Below, piece after piece: positions 35,735 to 46,878 of a stretch of 64,000 bases of DNA. Every line of letters begins with the position of its first letter. Position 1 is the stretch's first letter. Below the pieces are notes generated by a model. The model did not search any database. It was not told where the DNA came from and saw only the letters and a program-made list of their open reading frames with translations. Source of the DNA: Dendrocalamus latiflorus (taxonomy: Eukaryota; Streptophyta; Magnoliopsida; Poales; Poaceae); NCBI GenBank assembly GCA_017311315.1, contig CM029631.1, positions 11,813,910-11,877,909 of the forward strand, written 5' to 3'. The position numbers were made by a program, and so were the translations under genes.

Positions 35735-38700
35735 CGTAGCACCCTATATATCGATGTGATATTCTATTATATAATGTTATCGTCAAAATGTAGAATAAAA
35801 TAAAAACAATAGTAGAAATCACGAGAAAATTAAAACTTTAAAAATAATTTACTAAAGAATCAACAGGAGCTGAAATAAATGTTTAAAACATAGAACCGGT
35901 CCACTTCTAACCAAATAAAAAACAAATAAAATAACAAATAGTGGCGAGCTACGGTGCTGAAAACTCGAGTGCTCACACCTATGTATGATACTATCACTCC
36001 ACTGGCTTTTTACTTGAGAATGAAAAGAGCAAACGTAAAATTTGGAAATATTAGCAAGTACCCAACAACGGTTGCAATACGACGAGTAAAAGACAAGTAA
36101 GCAAGCAAGCAATTGGCACAGATTAAGTGCAATATAATTAGGTTACCGGAAACACTGATATAGATCAGAGATGGGATCGCAGAAACAATGTAATTAAACA
36201 AAATTGTTATTTAGCAAGTTGTGGCAATGGCGCTGGCAATTATTCCCCCACATACCCAGTTATACGAGAATAGTCAGGCACAATACTGTCCTCGACTGTA
36301 TAACCGCAAACAGGGTGTAATATCCTGAGTAACGAGAGTTACGACCCCCGGTACGTTACCAGGTGGGTGAAAATCTCCCCTATATATGGATAATCTCAGT
36401 CCAGGTAACCGTTATATTATTAACATGTTATATGGTGTGAATTTATGGAACTAAGATAAAGTTAAAATAATATTAGGAAAAATGAGAGGATTTGCTGGGG
36501 TTGGAAATGAAGACACATAATTACCGATATGAGAATGTAGGAGATGATAATATGGTGATAAGGTAACTGATACATCATGGACAGATTATATAGTATGAAT
36601 GTAGGAGATGGCGAGAATAAGGCTACGATAAAGTTATGAGAAGTGAAAAGATCCACCACCTTCACCCTGAAATGAAGAAAAACAAGATCGATCAGCACAT
36701 ATATGTCTAGTAGCACATGTATCAATCCACCAATCTATAGATGGATTTGCTATAAAGGCCATATGTACGTACTCTTCTGAGTTGGAGTTAGCCAGCGCGA
36801 CATTAGTCTCAGCCTTGCGGCTCTTGTGCTGACTCGGAGATGGACTTCTGCCTTTCCGATTGCGGCAATGATTGGCCTTGTGGCCAGCCTCACCGCAAAC
36901 GAAGCAGACGATGTCATCCTTTTTCTTCTTCATTTTCTTTGGTTGGAGCTTGACTTGGGGCTTGAATTTGGGTTTCCCAGGACCTCCAGTTCTTTTAACC
37001 TCCACCTGATGAGCTTGAACTTGAGCCTTTCCCATGCCGTCACCGGCTCTAGCACGCTTTTCGACATTGATAGCAGTTGACAGCTCATTGAGCGTCAAGC
37101 TCTCCTTTATATGTCTACGAGCGGTCACAAAGTCACGCCACAAAGGCGGTAACTTAGCTAGAATGACATTCACTTGGAACTTCTCTAGCAGGATGCAGTC
37201 GTATTGACTTAAGTCACGTACATGGAGTTGAAGCTCGTGGAGCTGCTCCATCACCGATTGCCCCTCAACCATCTTGTAGTTCAAGTAATTGGCTGTAATA
37301 AAGGACTCATTTCCATTATCTCCTTCGAAGTATTTCTCATCGAGCTCATCCCAAAGTTGCTTGGCATTCGTGAAGTTGACATAGACGTCAAACAAACAAT
37401 TAGACAGGATGGCTAGCAAACAGGCTAAGACTGCGTTATTAGCTTCTTCCCATCTCATCGTTTCAGGGATCTCCAGCGGAAATGCCGGTGGATTTGAAAT
37501 GACCCAGAAGAGCTTAAGATCAGTCAGCCAAAGTTTTGCTCTCGCCTGCCAGCGCTTGAAATTGACTCCGTAAAAAACTTCAGGTTTTACGACATCAGAT
37601 GAGGAAGCCATTTCTTTATAGGTAGGTTTTCTGGATTGTTGTAATATTTGCGGTATAAGCAAATATATAAATATAATTCCAATATAATCATACAAGCACA
37701 TCAATGACAATAATTCATATATACAGGACATAACAAGTATGTAATCATATGAATTGAACACATCATTCATGATATAACACATATTCAATGATAGAAGCAA
37801 AACTACTCTAAACATGAATATGTATGACAAAGTATAAAGCATGTGTCAATTAAGACTAGCAACAAGCTCAAGTTTTAATTAATTAATTTGTGCTCTCAAA
37901 ATGTAGGGTTGCTCAAGATTAATCTTGGCCGTCCCGCTACCAAATCATAAACTTTTCATTGATTGGTTATATCAAATTAGCATTCAATCTTTGAGCTCTT
38001 AAACTGTAAACTCTCAATTTAAACAATATATTCTCCACATGTGTGCATTCGGTCTACAGCCAAGGATCAGCTAAAGCAAGTTCAAACACATATAAAATGT
38101 CCTTTTGCAGTAACTGAATCAAACTTAATTAGCAAGATATGACTTCTAACAGATCTGGAACAGATATGTAGAATTTCCTACAGGCTAAAGACAGCTCCAA
38201 CCAAATCACACATATACAATATATTTGCCTAAAGCTCACAAATAACAGTAATCACAGAATATGAGCAAGAATCTGATGACAGCAAGTGACAGCAATTAGA
38301 TCTCAAATCTACCAATCTCAGAATATGATTTCATATATCATCGAGCAACAATCCAATCCCACTGCAATCTAAGTCTCCTAGTGCTAGATAATGTATGAAA
38401 GATCAACAAGCTAGCACAGCACACAAAGATTGCAAATACAAGTGACTGATTTACTCACAAAACCGGCAATACTCGAAATCGCCGAGAAGATCACGGGCTA
38501 GGCACGCTTGCGCGCTGTCCCAGAAAACCTATTGCCCTCACACCACCGTGAGAGATAGCAGTAGGCACGGAGATACAAAGCCCTCTCGCCGAAGTAATGT
38601 CCACACCGGCGAGTCGATGTAGAGGATTGCCACACAAGCGCAGGGGAGGAGCCGGCCAAGCACCTCGCCGAAGAGCACCAAGGAACCACTGTTGTTAAAC

Positions 38701-39237
38701 ACCACAAGCAAAGACTCAAAGAGAGAGAGAGAGAGAGGAGAAGTTCACCGTACTTTCGAGGGTGCCTCAAGGAAGAAGAGGGAGCCTCTTCTTATAGTCG
38801 AAGGAGGGGTTGTGCGGCGCCTCCAACGGCCGGGCCGAAGTCCGAGCCAGCCACCTGCGTCGTCCACCTCCGTCGCACACGCGAAGACCCGCCCTTGCGG
38901 GATGACCGAGCCGCACGGGAGAAGCAACACGGGAGGGCGCGCGGGGAGGAGAGAGCGAGTCTTGCGGGGAAGATGGACGCGCCGCAAAATCCGCGTCGAG
39001 CCGAGGCCCTCCGTCGCCATCCTCCTCTTCGCCCGACCCCTGCTCTTCTCTCGGCGCTCGGATGGGTGGGGAGGAGACGTCCTCCCCACCTTATCTCTAG
39101 TCTGGCCCACCGACGGGTGGGCCCCCTTTTCTCTCTCTTTATCAATATGGGAAATTCCCTTTTTGTCCTCGGTTTTACAACATATAATGGGAGAGAGAGA
39201 GAGAGAGTACAGTTAGGGGGTTTTTTTTGGTGCTACA
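35735..39237 (-). mobile_element. LTR-type insertion (3.5 kb) with copia gag, truncated
   Basis: On the minus strand it begins TGTAGCACC and ends GGTGCTACG, complementary ends of the TG...CA class with one change. Target duplications GTTGC and GTCGC (39238-39242 and 35730-35734, plus strand gcaac/gcgac) differ at one base. It interrupts the ABCB codons TVV|AG. The 5' 1.6 kb (39237-37612) is LTR/leader sequence with a TATA-like CTATAAGAAGAGG near 38790. A gag ORF follows, and then 0.9 kb of AT-rich sequence without pol. I could not align a matching LTR pair, so this may be a composite of nested or recombined elements. Confidence 0.65.
36634..37611 (-). CDS. Copia retrotransposon Gag with zinc knuckle, truncated at protease
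   Basis: A 325-residue open frame starting MASSSDVVKPEVFYGVNFKR, a start typical of UBN2-type copia Gag proteins, which package the element RNA in cytoplasmic particles. It holds the Gag core (KLWLTDLKLFWVI, LWDELDEKYFEG, ILAKLPPLWRDFV), a Lys-rich stretch and the CCHC knuckle CFVCGEAGHKANHC. It ends just after the start of the aspartic protease (WWIDTCATRHIC), where the family normally continues into integrase and RT. The C-terminal residues after FSSFQ do not fit the family, so the pol half was deleted. The ATG choice rests on family similarity; the frame remains open about 77 codons upstream. Confidence 0.88.
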   Translation of the reverse strand: MASSSDVVKPEVFYGVNFKRWQARAKLWLTDLKLFWVISNPPAFPLEIPETMRWEEANNAVLACLLAILSNCLFDVYVNFTNAKQLWDELDEKYFEGDNGNESFITANYLNYKMVEGQSVMEQLHELQLHVRDLSQYDCILLEKFQVNVILAKLPPLWRDFVTARRHIKESLTLNELSTAINVEKRARAGDGMGKAQVQAHQVEVKRTGGPGKPKFKPQVKLQPKKMKKKKDDIVCFVCGEAGHKANHCRNRKGRSPSPSQHKSRKAETNVALANSNSEEYVHMAFIANPSIDWWIDTCATRHICADRSCFSSFQGEGGGSFHFS

Positions 39238-39380
39238 GCAACCACGGTAGCCGAGTCCTTCACCACAAGTGCCAGCGCGCCCTGCGCGACGAGCTTGATG
39301 GACGAGGCGTCCACTGCTGGCCTCGTGCTACTGGAGATGGATAAACAAGAACTTCACAGACTCACAACCATGTTATATAT

Positions 39381-39490
39381 ACTCCCTCCGTACACGAATA
39401 CAAGTCGTTTATTAGTTTTTGTGATCTCTAATGCAAGACTTTCACTATTATTTCGTATTATAATATACTAGCAAAAATAATAAGAACTAT
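39381..39490. mobile_element. Truncated Stowaway MITE
   Basis: The left terminus ACTCCCTCCGT, diagnostic of grass Stowaway elements, lies next to TATAT. The reciprocal right end (ACGGAGGGAGT) is missing. It sits in a former ABCB intron. Confidence 0.6.
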
Positions 39491-40030
39491 GAAAGTGGAG
39501 CAGTAAGAGTAGACGAGAGCGACCTCGGGTTGGACAGCTATCCTGGTGGGTGACACGCTGCGAAACGACAGAGATGGCACCCGCCGGACGGGCCTCGCGC
39601 CGGCTACGCGCAGTGCTGCGCCGGCGAGACGACGAGCGAGGCGGCGCCCAGCGCCACGAACATCTCCGCGTAGAAGACGGCGTGCCCGGCTAGCCCGGCG
39701 GCTCGTAGAACGCGGCGATGGAGCTGGAGATCACCAGCCCAAACGCAGGGAGCAGAACCCCACCAGCAGCTGCAGCTACGCATCCGACAAGAATGATCGG
39801 GAGCTCATGGATTCACAGCATCCGACAAGAATGATCGGGATCTCGCTGGGCAGCACTGGAAGGCTGGGAGGCCATGAGCTGGGCCACTGATCCCATGGAT
39901 TCACAGCATATACATGGTTCGGCTTTGCACTGCTAACATTTCCGTTAGCTATTCCACGTTGCTTTTTCGGGGGCTCACATATACAGTCTTGCGATGGCAC
40001 ACGCATGCATGTAATGTCTATCATGGTATT

Positions 40031-40283
40031 TGTTGTAGGGGTGGCCTCCACCTAAGCTCAGCCGGCCTGCTAGAGGAATGTAAAGCCCAGAATAGGCCAT
40101 GTGTAATGACATAAGTGCCCCTAAAGGGGATACTCGGATATAAGGGTGCAATTGTAAAAGCACTCCCTATGTGTATGTATATATGGAATACAGGCCATGG
40201 GGAAGACCCAGGCCATTACTCATCACTTTCTTCCAACTCTCCACTACCACCTCTCTCTCTCTGTTTGGTCTGTAACCACAATA
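40031..40283 (+). repeat. 5' LTR of the gypsy-type element
   Basis: 253 bp, matching 46879-47132 with a few substitutions and single-base indels. Contains tgtatgtatatatggaatac, a TATA-like segment at about 40172-40191, and a CT-rich tract before its end. Confidence 0.9.
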
Positions 40284-40352
40284 GTTGGCGTCGTCCGTGG
40301 ATAGGACAGGAGCAAGCCTGAAATCCGAAGAAGGATAGCACTGAAAAAAGCT

Positions 40353-41800
40353 TTGTCAGCGGCGGCGAAGGGAAAGAAGGCGGCTGGGTCGGAGCGTCGC
40401 ATGGGTACCAGGGCTTCGGCATCGGCTGTTGCGGGCGCGGGCGACGACGCAGGCGCGGTTGTCAAGGACGTCGACGCTCGCGCTGCGACGACCAACCCCG
40501 CCACCGGCGCTGCGACGGCCAACACCGCCACTGGCGCTGCGACGACCGACCCCGCCACCGGCGCGGCGACGGCCAACCCCGCCACCGGCGCTGCGACAAC
40601 CGACCCCGCCACCGGCGCGGCGACGGCCGACCCCGCCGGCGCGACAGCAACCAACCTCGCCGCCCTCGCCACAACGCTCGCCGGTTGGAGATTGGAGGTA
40701 GCCACAACGGAGCGACCGGCAGCTCGGGAGCTCGCGAGGCGATCGTACCCGTACCGACCCGTCCGCTGGGCGCGCCGGCGGCCCCACCCGCGCAGGCGGT
40801 GGAAAGCGCCCTGTTGGCGGCCCTCAAGGCGTTCCAGCAAGAGCTAGGGGATCTTCGTGGGGCTGTCCAAGACATACAAGAGGCTCGGAGCCAGCAGGCC
40901 GCGCCAGTGGTCGCGCCAGAGCCCACGCCGGAAAGGGCGGACAGCCGCGACGCCCCCACATCCAGCCGCGTGCCGCTGCGACGCGTCGATCCAGAGTCCC
41001 CGCTTTCGGCAGGACTACAGCAGGCGGCGTGGCCCGAAGACTTCAAATTCCCCAGTGTCATCGAGCCCTATAAAGGCAACACGGACCCCACGAGTTCGTG
41101 TGCGTGTACGAAACCGCAATTGAGGCCGCGGGCGGAGATGACACCACAAAGGCGAAGGGACTCCCCCTCGCGTTGCAAGGAGTGGCGCTTTCCTGGTTTT
41201 TTACCATAGAGCCAAACTCCATCTACGCGTGGGAGCAGATCCGCGTCCGCCTTCACAACAACTTTTAAGGAAATTATGTTGAGCGGGTCGACGCGGACCA
41301 GCTCTTCGCCGTGAAGCAGAAACCTTCGGAGAAGCTCCGGGACTATTTCAAACGCTTCGCGAAGATACATTGTAAGCCAAAGACGTTAACGAAACCACCG
41401 TTGTCAATGCAGCTATACAGGGCCTTCGCCCGGGCCCGATGGCCGAGTATAACGCACGGAAGCCAATCAAGACAGTGACGAAGCTCTTTGACAAAATGGA
41501 GGAATACGCCAGGGCGGAAGAGGACGCACGGCGACGACTCCGACACCAACCAGGCCGGTGACTCGGCGAAAACCGAAGGTCCGCCGAAGGACGGTCCTTC
41601 GAAGGGAAAACGTAAGCAGGAGTCTTCCAAGGACGCGCCTGATATCCCCGTCGCGACCATAGCGCGGGGACCCACGGCGTCATCCGGGGACGGCTCGGCA
41701 AGCCCTACAGCTAGCGCAACTACTAGAGGCTCCGGCCGCGCCAGAGAAGCGGTTAGTACCTCCGCCATATGTAATCGCTTACCCGCGCAAACGGGAATGT
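40353..41800 (+). pseudogene. Frameshifted gypsy Gag
   Basis: The first frame (from ATG 40353) encodes MSAAAKGKKAAGSERRMGTR and a nine-residue Ala/Thr-rich repeat. Family-like Gag text then continues in another frame: ALLAALKAFQQELGDLRGAV and EDFKFPSVIEPYKGNTDP. After another shift near 41090 it reads HEFVCVYETAIEAAGGDD, LALQGVALSWFFTIEPNSI and WEQIRVRLHNNF, followed by a stop. A basic/Ser-rich tail (KTEGPPKDGPSKGKRKQESS) follows at about 41560-41640. This is the retrotrans_gag fold of plant gypsy elements. At least two frameshifts and one stop make it non-functional. No zinc knuckle or protease follows. Confidence 0.78.
40481..40640 (+). repeat. 27-bp coding minisatellite in gag (about six units)
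   Basis: Six units of cgctgcgacgaccaaccccg plus 7 bp encode repeats of AATTNPATG-type nonapeptides. The unit is a multiple of three, so the frame is kept. Confidence 0.88.
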
Positions 41801-41893
41801 AATAAAATTCCGTTTGTCGCCAGCCTGTTATCATTATGCAAAAATACGCGGCGAGAGCGCGCGGAGGCTTCGCCTACGCGCGTGCTCCCGAGG

Positions 41894-42594
41894 TATAAGC
41901 CGAAGACGCACGTTCGCGTGTGCACTCTCCGTAGCCAGTGGTACGGGTATGAGTATAAACCAAAGACGCACGTTCGCGTGTGCACTCTCCGTAGCCAGGG
42001 GTACGGGTATGAGTAAAAACCAAAGGCGCACGTTCGCGTGTGCACTCTCCGTAGCCAGGGGTACAGGTATGAGTATAAACCGAAGACGCACGTTCGCGTG
42101 TGCACTCTTCGTCAAAGACACGGGTATGAGTATAAACCGAAGACGCACGTTCGCGTGTGCACTCTCCGTCAAAGACACGGGTATGAGTATAAACCGAAGA
42201 TGCACATTCGCGTGTGCACTCTCCGTAGCCAGGGGTACGGGTATGAGTATAAACCAAAGACGCACGTTCGCGTGTGCACTCTCCGTCAAAGACACGGGCA
42301 TGAGTATAAACCGAAGACGCACGTTCGCGTGTGCACTCTCCGTCAAAGACACGGGTATGAGTATAAACCAAAGACGCACGTTCGCGTGTGCACTCTCCGT
42401 CAAAGACACGGGCATGAGTATAAACCGAAGACGCACGTTCGCGTGTGCACTCTCCGTCAAAGACACGGGCATGAGTATAAACCGAAGACGCACGTTCGCG
42501 TGTGCACTCTCCGTCAAAGACACGGGTATGAGTATAAACCGAAGACGCACGTTCGCGTGTGCACTCTCCGTCGAACACACGGGCATGAGTATAA
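41894..42594. repeat. Twelve-unit tandem array (57/60-bp units)
   Basis: The core gacgcacgttcgcgtgtgca recurs twelve times at a spacing of 57 or 60 bp. The two unit types differ in the linker (cgtagccaggggtacgggta versus cgtcaaagacacgggta). All lengths are multiples of three and lack stops, so several frames on both strands stay open for 200-310 codons. The resulting peptides, such as RRTFACALSV, are repeat artefacts. Confidence 0.92.
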
Positions 42595-42900
42595 ACAAAG
42601 ACGTGCGGGGGGACGCCTCGGCACGCACTTTACGGAGTATAAATAAGACGCGAATGTTCTCCCTGCGCACTCCACGGAGTATAAACAAGACGCGAATCCC
42701 GCGCATGCCACGGACGTCATCTGTGCGCATACTCCCCGGAGTATAAATAAGACGTGGACGCCGATCCCACGCACTCTACGGAGTATAAATAAGACGCGGA
42801 TGTTCTCCCTGCGCACTCTGCGGAGTATAAACAAGACGCGAATCCCGCGCATGCCACGGACGTTGTCTGTGTGCATACTCCCCGGAGTATAAGACGCGGA
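42595..42900. repeat. Degenerate repeats built on cggagtataaa
   Basis: The motif cggagtataaa(t/c)aagacgcg recurs at irregular spacing, and a larger block of about 140 bp is present twice (starting near 42636 and 42779). It continues the theme of the preceding array. Confidence 0.8.
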
Positions 42901-43151
42901 TGCTGTCTCTGTGCGCTAGGCAAAACACAAGCGCGGCGCGAACCTTGCGTGGCTGTCAATCGTGCGCCGCCTCAGAGCGTCGACGCTCGTCTTCGCACAC
43001 CACGGGAAGTGTACGCAAGGCGCACTATGGGAACCGATTCCGAAGCCGCAAGAAGTACCGACGTAGCGCACCAGAGGCTGGCCCCAGCAAGGGCGTGCAC
43101 GCGGAGTACACGGCGTGCCAAGAGGCTACCCCCACCTGGGGATAGGGGGAC

Positions 43152-43455
43152 GTAGTGCGGAGGTCCGCCTTCGCACGCGCCAGTCTACGGACTTTAAAAC
43201 AGGCTGTAGTGCGGAGGTCCGCCTTCGCACGCGCCAGTCTACGGACTTTAAAACAGGCCGTAGTGCGGAGGTCCGCCTTCGCACGCGCCAGTCTACGGAC
43301 TTTAAAACAGGCCGTAGTGCGGAGGTCCGCCTTCGCACGCGCCAGTCTACGGACTCTAAACAGGTCGTGGTGCGGAGGTCCGCCTTCGCACGCGCCAGTC
43401 TACGGACTTAAAACAGGTCGTACCGCGGGGTCCGCCTTCGCACGCGCTAGCTCTA
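43152..43455. repeat. Six-unit tandem array (53-54-bp units)
   Basis: The unit gtagtgcggaggtccgcctt...ctacggactttaaaacaggcc starts at 43152, 43206, 43260, 43314, 43367 and 43420; the last two units have drifted. It lies between gag and the antisense ORF of the gypsy-type element. Confidence 0.92.
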
Positions 43456-43534
43456 CGGAGTAATCAACACATTTATATATTGGAAAAATTTTACAAGTAC
43501 GGAGGCCCCTCAACATCTCTGGCGCTCTAAGTAG

Positions 43535-45473
43535 CTATTCGGTGGGCTCGTCCTTAGCACGCGCTAAGGCCGGGGTTCCACCGGAGGAAGATCGGCCCGC
43601 CCAAAAGTTCAGTGACTCTTCGGCCCTTTGCCAGCTTCGAAGGCGCCGCCGGGTCGCAAGGTCGGACGCAAGTAGTCGGCCCCAGCAAGGAAGCTGCCTA
43701 GGACACAGGTGAAAGTCAGAATTTGTAAAGCAAGCGCGTACTTCATTTACAAAAAAGGAGGGAGCATTACAATGCACGCCCTCGCCTAGCCACCTCGGCG
43801 TCACACCTGCGGGTTCCCGACGCTTTCGGAGGCCTCAGCGCCACCCTCGTCGCGCCGCGGGACCCTGTCCAGAAATTGGCCGAGGCTCCCCTCTCCATAA
43901 AGTGACTTCCGGAGCTCGACCCGCGCGGCAGCCTCCCCGACATAATCCCAGATCCGCTCGTGGAAGCACTTGACGGCGCGACGAGCGGCGCGGACGGCGC
44001 CGGACATTACTCCGGCCCCACCAGGCATCTCCAGCTAAGGGTCCTCCAGCCCGGCGACGTGCGTGCAACCGCGGTGCCGCAGGAGCGCGCACACCAGGCA
44101 TGACGATACGTATGCACAATGGTTGCCGAAGGTCGTCGCGGCGCCGCGCACGATGTCGGCGGCATCTCTGATCCAGCGGAGGGTCCGAGACAGCTCCTCC
44201 GGGCCAAAGGTGCGGTCCGGCACCTTAGCCACAAGCCCTTAGAGATGGCTCTCCAGCGCTTGCATGACATCCCAAGCAATCACCGAGGCTTCGCCAAGCG
44301 TCTGGTCACGCTCCGCTAGAGTTAAGGCAAGTTCGCCTTTTTCCTTCTCTAGCGAGGCGACCTGTTGCAGAAGGCCGTCCCGCTCCACCTCAAACTCCCG
44401 CTGCGTCGCCTCCGCGGTCGACTCCCGTGCCGACGCAGCAAGCCCCTCGGCGTGCGCCTTCGCCTCAGCGCACTCTGCTTCCAGCTGGTGGACGCGGGCA
44501 TCCTGGGCAGAACGGGCTCCCATGGCTTCGCGTAGCTCCTCCTCGGCAACCCGCAGCCTATCCTCAAGCGCCCTTTGGGCACGAACATAGGCCTCTTGCA
44601 AGGCCTGCCCCAGCACAAGTGTCTGCACAATACGAAGGCTTAGCACGCTCAGCATAGCCACGCATTGTCATACAAGAAAATGCTTTTCCTCACTCCCGAC
44701 ACCTCTAAGGCATCCCCGAGACGTCCCGCCTCGTAGGCCTGCAGCGCTTGCTGACCGACGCTGGCAGCCGCGTCATCCACAATCCCGCGCCACGCCCTTA
44801 GCGTCTCCGGCGGAGGCACGAAGTCCGCTGGGCTCGGGCGCACGGTAGTCGTCCAGCCGGCGGTAGGCCCCCCGTGTTGCGTCGTGGGCTCCTCCTCCGG
44901 AATAAGCGACGCTGCAGACGGACGCAGGTGAGCACCGCGAGGTGCAACGAAGAATGCAGGGTAGGCCAAGCCACCTTACCTTCAGTAGCAGACGGAGGGC
45001 TTCGGGGGCCCGCCCCTGGTCCCAGGCGGGGTAGCGGTGGCGCAAGTCCCCGCGGAAGGCGTGGTCCCGCAAGGAACAGAAGCCTCCACGTTCGGGGCCA
45101 GCGCCGACCGTTCTTGCACGACGGACAGCGCGGCCTGGGGGGCAGAGGGGGCGTGCACCACGGGGGCTTCGACATACGCATCGGAGTCCCACAGACTCCC
45201 GATGCCCGTCGCCACGACGAATCCCCTCGACGTCCGATGGAGCTCCGGCCGCAGACACGGCCGCTTAGCCGGAGCAGGTGGCAACAACACCACTCCAGCA
45301 GCTACTGCCGGAGAGGCCCCCGCGGCTGCAGCACCCGGGGGCGAAGACCCCGCCGTGGCAGCCTCCGCGAAGGGCACCTCGGTTTCGGCCGCCGCTGTCG
45401 GTGAAGGCCCAGCTCCGTGCGCCCCCACGGAGGGCGTCTCCGGCATCATAGCGGCCACGGCCGAGGGCTCCAC
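43535..45473 (-). pseudogene. Antisense ORF of gypsy-type element, coiled-coil protein, degraded
   Basis: Rice non-autonomous gypsy elements often carry an ORF opposite to gag ('putative gypsy type transposon' family). Here the minus strand offers a Pro/Ala-rich segment (45473-44982, MEPSAVAAMMPETPSVGAHG), a middle part (44969-44649) with AYEAGRLGDALEVSGVRKSI, and a coiled coil (44661-44239) such as EDRLRVAEEELREAMGARSA and QVASLEKEKGELALTLAERD. Remnants continue down to 43535. Frames change between segments, so the present sequence would not give one protein without splicing or repair. The coiled coil is seen directly; family naming is from memory. Confidence 0.6.
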
Positions 45474-45485
45474 CTCAGCACTGCC

Positions 45486-45780
45486 CTAGGCGCCAGCTCC
45501 GCTGCCACCCGTTCGAAGGGTAGGGGACGGAGCGCGCGCGTCACTTCGTCTAGGCGCCAGCTCCGCTGCCACCCGTTCGAATGGTAGGGGACGGAGCGCG
45601 CGCGTCTACTTCGGCTAGGCGCCAGCTCCGCTGCCACCCGTTCGAAGGGTAGGGGACGGCGCGCGCGCGTCTACTTCGGCTAGGCGCCAGCTCCGCGGCC
45701 ACCCGTTCGAAGCGTAGGGGATGGAACGTGCGCGCATCTACTTCGACTCGGCGCCAGCTCCGCCGCATCGACTTCGGCAG
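45486..45780. repeat. 64-65-bp tandem array, about 4.5 units
   Basis: Units begin ctaggcgccagctccgctgc at 45486, 45550, 45615 and 45680, with a decayed fifth from about 45745. Each contains cacccgttcgaa and gtaggggacgg. It lies directly upstream of the antisense ORF start and so could be its promoter region. Confidence 0.9.
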
Positions 45781-46878
45781 CTTAAGATGGGCGGGTCTCC
45801 GCCTTACCGGAGAAAACTGCCACCCGCCTCGGCCCTGCGCCGGTGTATAATGCCAAGCCGCCGCGAGCCAGCAACCTTGCCAACAGCCTCGACGGGAGCT
45901 CTGCCTCCGGGGGGGCAGCGCAGGCCGCCACTTCGGCACCAGAGCCTACGCGACAGCCTCATGGCCTAAACCAGCGGGGATCCAGGCGCTTGGCTTTTCT
46001 GTATTTTGGAAGCGCAGGGGCCGATATGCGGTAGGTTTTGACAGGTTCTCATAGGCAGATAAGCTTCAGTACATCAACATTCCCTGATGATAGCGCCAAT
46101 TGGCACAGTCAGCGGACGCAGATGAACTCAAGCATATCTGTCTACGAGAACAGGTCAAACCTAGCCATCTTCATAAAAGAACACGACGCGCGCGTAGGAG
46201 GCCGTCTTTATGGTCGCCACACCAGCCTGGCCGCAGTCGCGGCTTCAGCCCGGACCTTGACTTCGAGCAGCTTCTATCCGAGGGCACGATGCAGGAACAA
46301 CGCCGCACCAGCGCCATATATATATCCCATTAGCGGGGGAGCCAACCGGCGGAAGCTCAATCGGCAGGAGTCCAACCGGCGGAAGTCCGTCGCCTCATTA
46401 AATGGCCGCGACGCCTCAAGACCTGCACCGCGCCGAACACACTTCACCACGTGGACGGCCAGAAGAAGGAGCGGCACAGCGCGTCCGCTATTGCTCGACG
46501 CGTGTGCGGCGACTCGGGCCCGCTACGCTTACCTACGCCGGAGGAACGCCTCCGACTCGGCCCGGGCAACCATCGACCCTGTCAAATCGGAGGCGGCTTC
46601 AAATTGAAGTCCACCTCCTGCGTAGACATCGGCCCTCGGTCGTAAGACTGACCTCGGCCTCGACCCTCGACTCGGCCCGGGCAACCCCGACCCCGCCACA
46701 GCAGGACTCAGGGGATGGCGTAGACTTCGCCACGTCGCTCAGCGCCACAGCCTCGCGATAGCGCGAACACTACACCTCGACGAACGTCGAAAAAGCTCAC
46801 AGGCCGCAGGGACGGAGGGGGCCAAAGGGCTCGGCAACATGGCTTCGGCCCGTGAAGCCCTTCACCATGAGAGACTCC
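45781..46878. other. Gypsy-type element 3' internal region, non-coding
   Basis: GC-rich sequence between the antisense ORF and the 3' LTR, with no pol domain in any frame. The bases before the LTR (caccatgagagactcc) occupy the polypurine-tract position but are only moderately purine-rich. Confidence 0.5.

Larger units (their letters stand above)
33045..39885 (-). pseudogene. ABCB: ABCB (MDR/P-glycoprotein) transporter relic split by transposons
   Basis: ABCB proteins are plasma-membrane exporters with two halves; in plants several move auxin. Minus-strand pieces follow family order in the second transmembrane half. 39885-39530: ELPIILVG.., VLLPAFGLVISSSIAAFYEP, YAEMFVALGAASLVVSPAQ. 39350-39238: VDASSIKLVAQGALALVV. 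35734-35634: GLAIA then, after a frame change, NWKLALMV. 33355-33324: RLLSGSSAAAK with a GT donor. 33192 to about 33050: EEASTIANDAISNIRTVASL. An insertion at 35735-39237 splits ..TVV/AG.., and another at 33356-35633 splits EGYAEMR/LLSGSS. A stop follows FYEPPG, several frames shift, and there is a local duplication near 39800-39850. Nucleotide-binding domains and the first half are absent. A truncated Stowaway sits in an intron at 39381. Identity is firm; it cannot make a transporter. Confidence 0.85.

Noticed and set aside
41814..42746. 310-residue (plus) and 298-residue (minus) open frames
   Set aside because: Both are translations of the same tandem array, whose unit length is a multiple of three and lacks stops.
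41894..43455. CRISPR-like array of regular repeats
   Set aside because: Plant nuclear DNA; units are contiguous 53-60-bp satellites without unique spacers, inside an LTR element.
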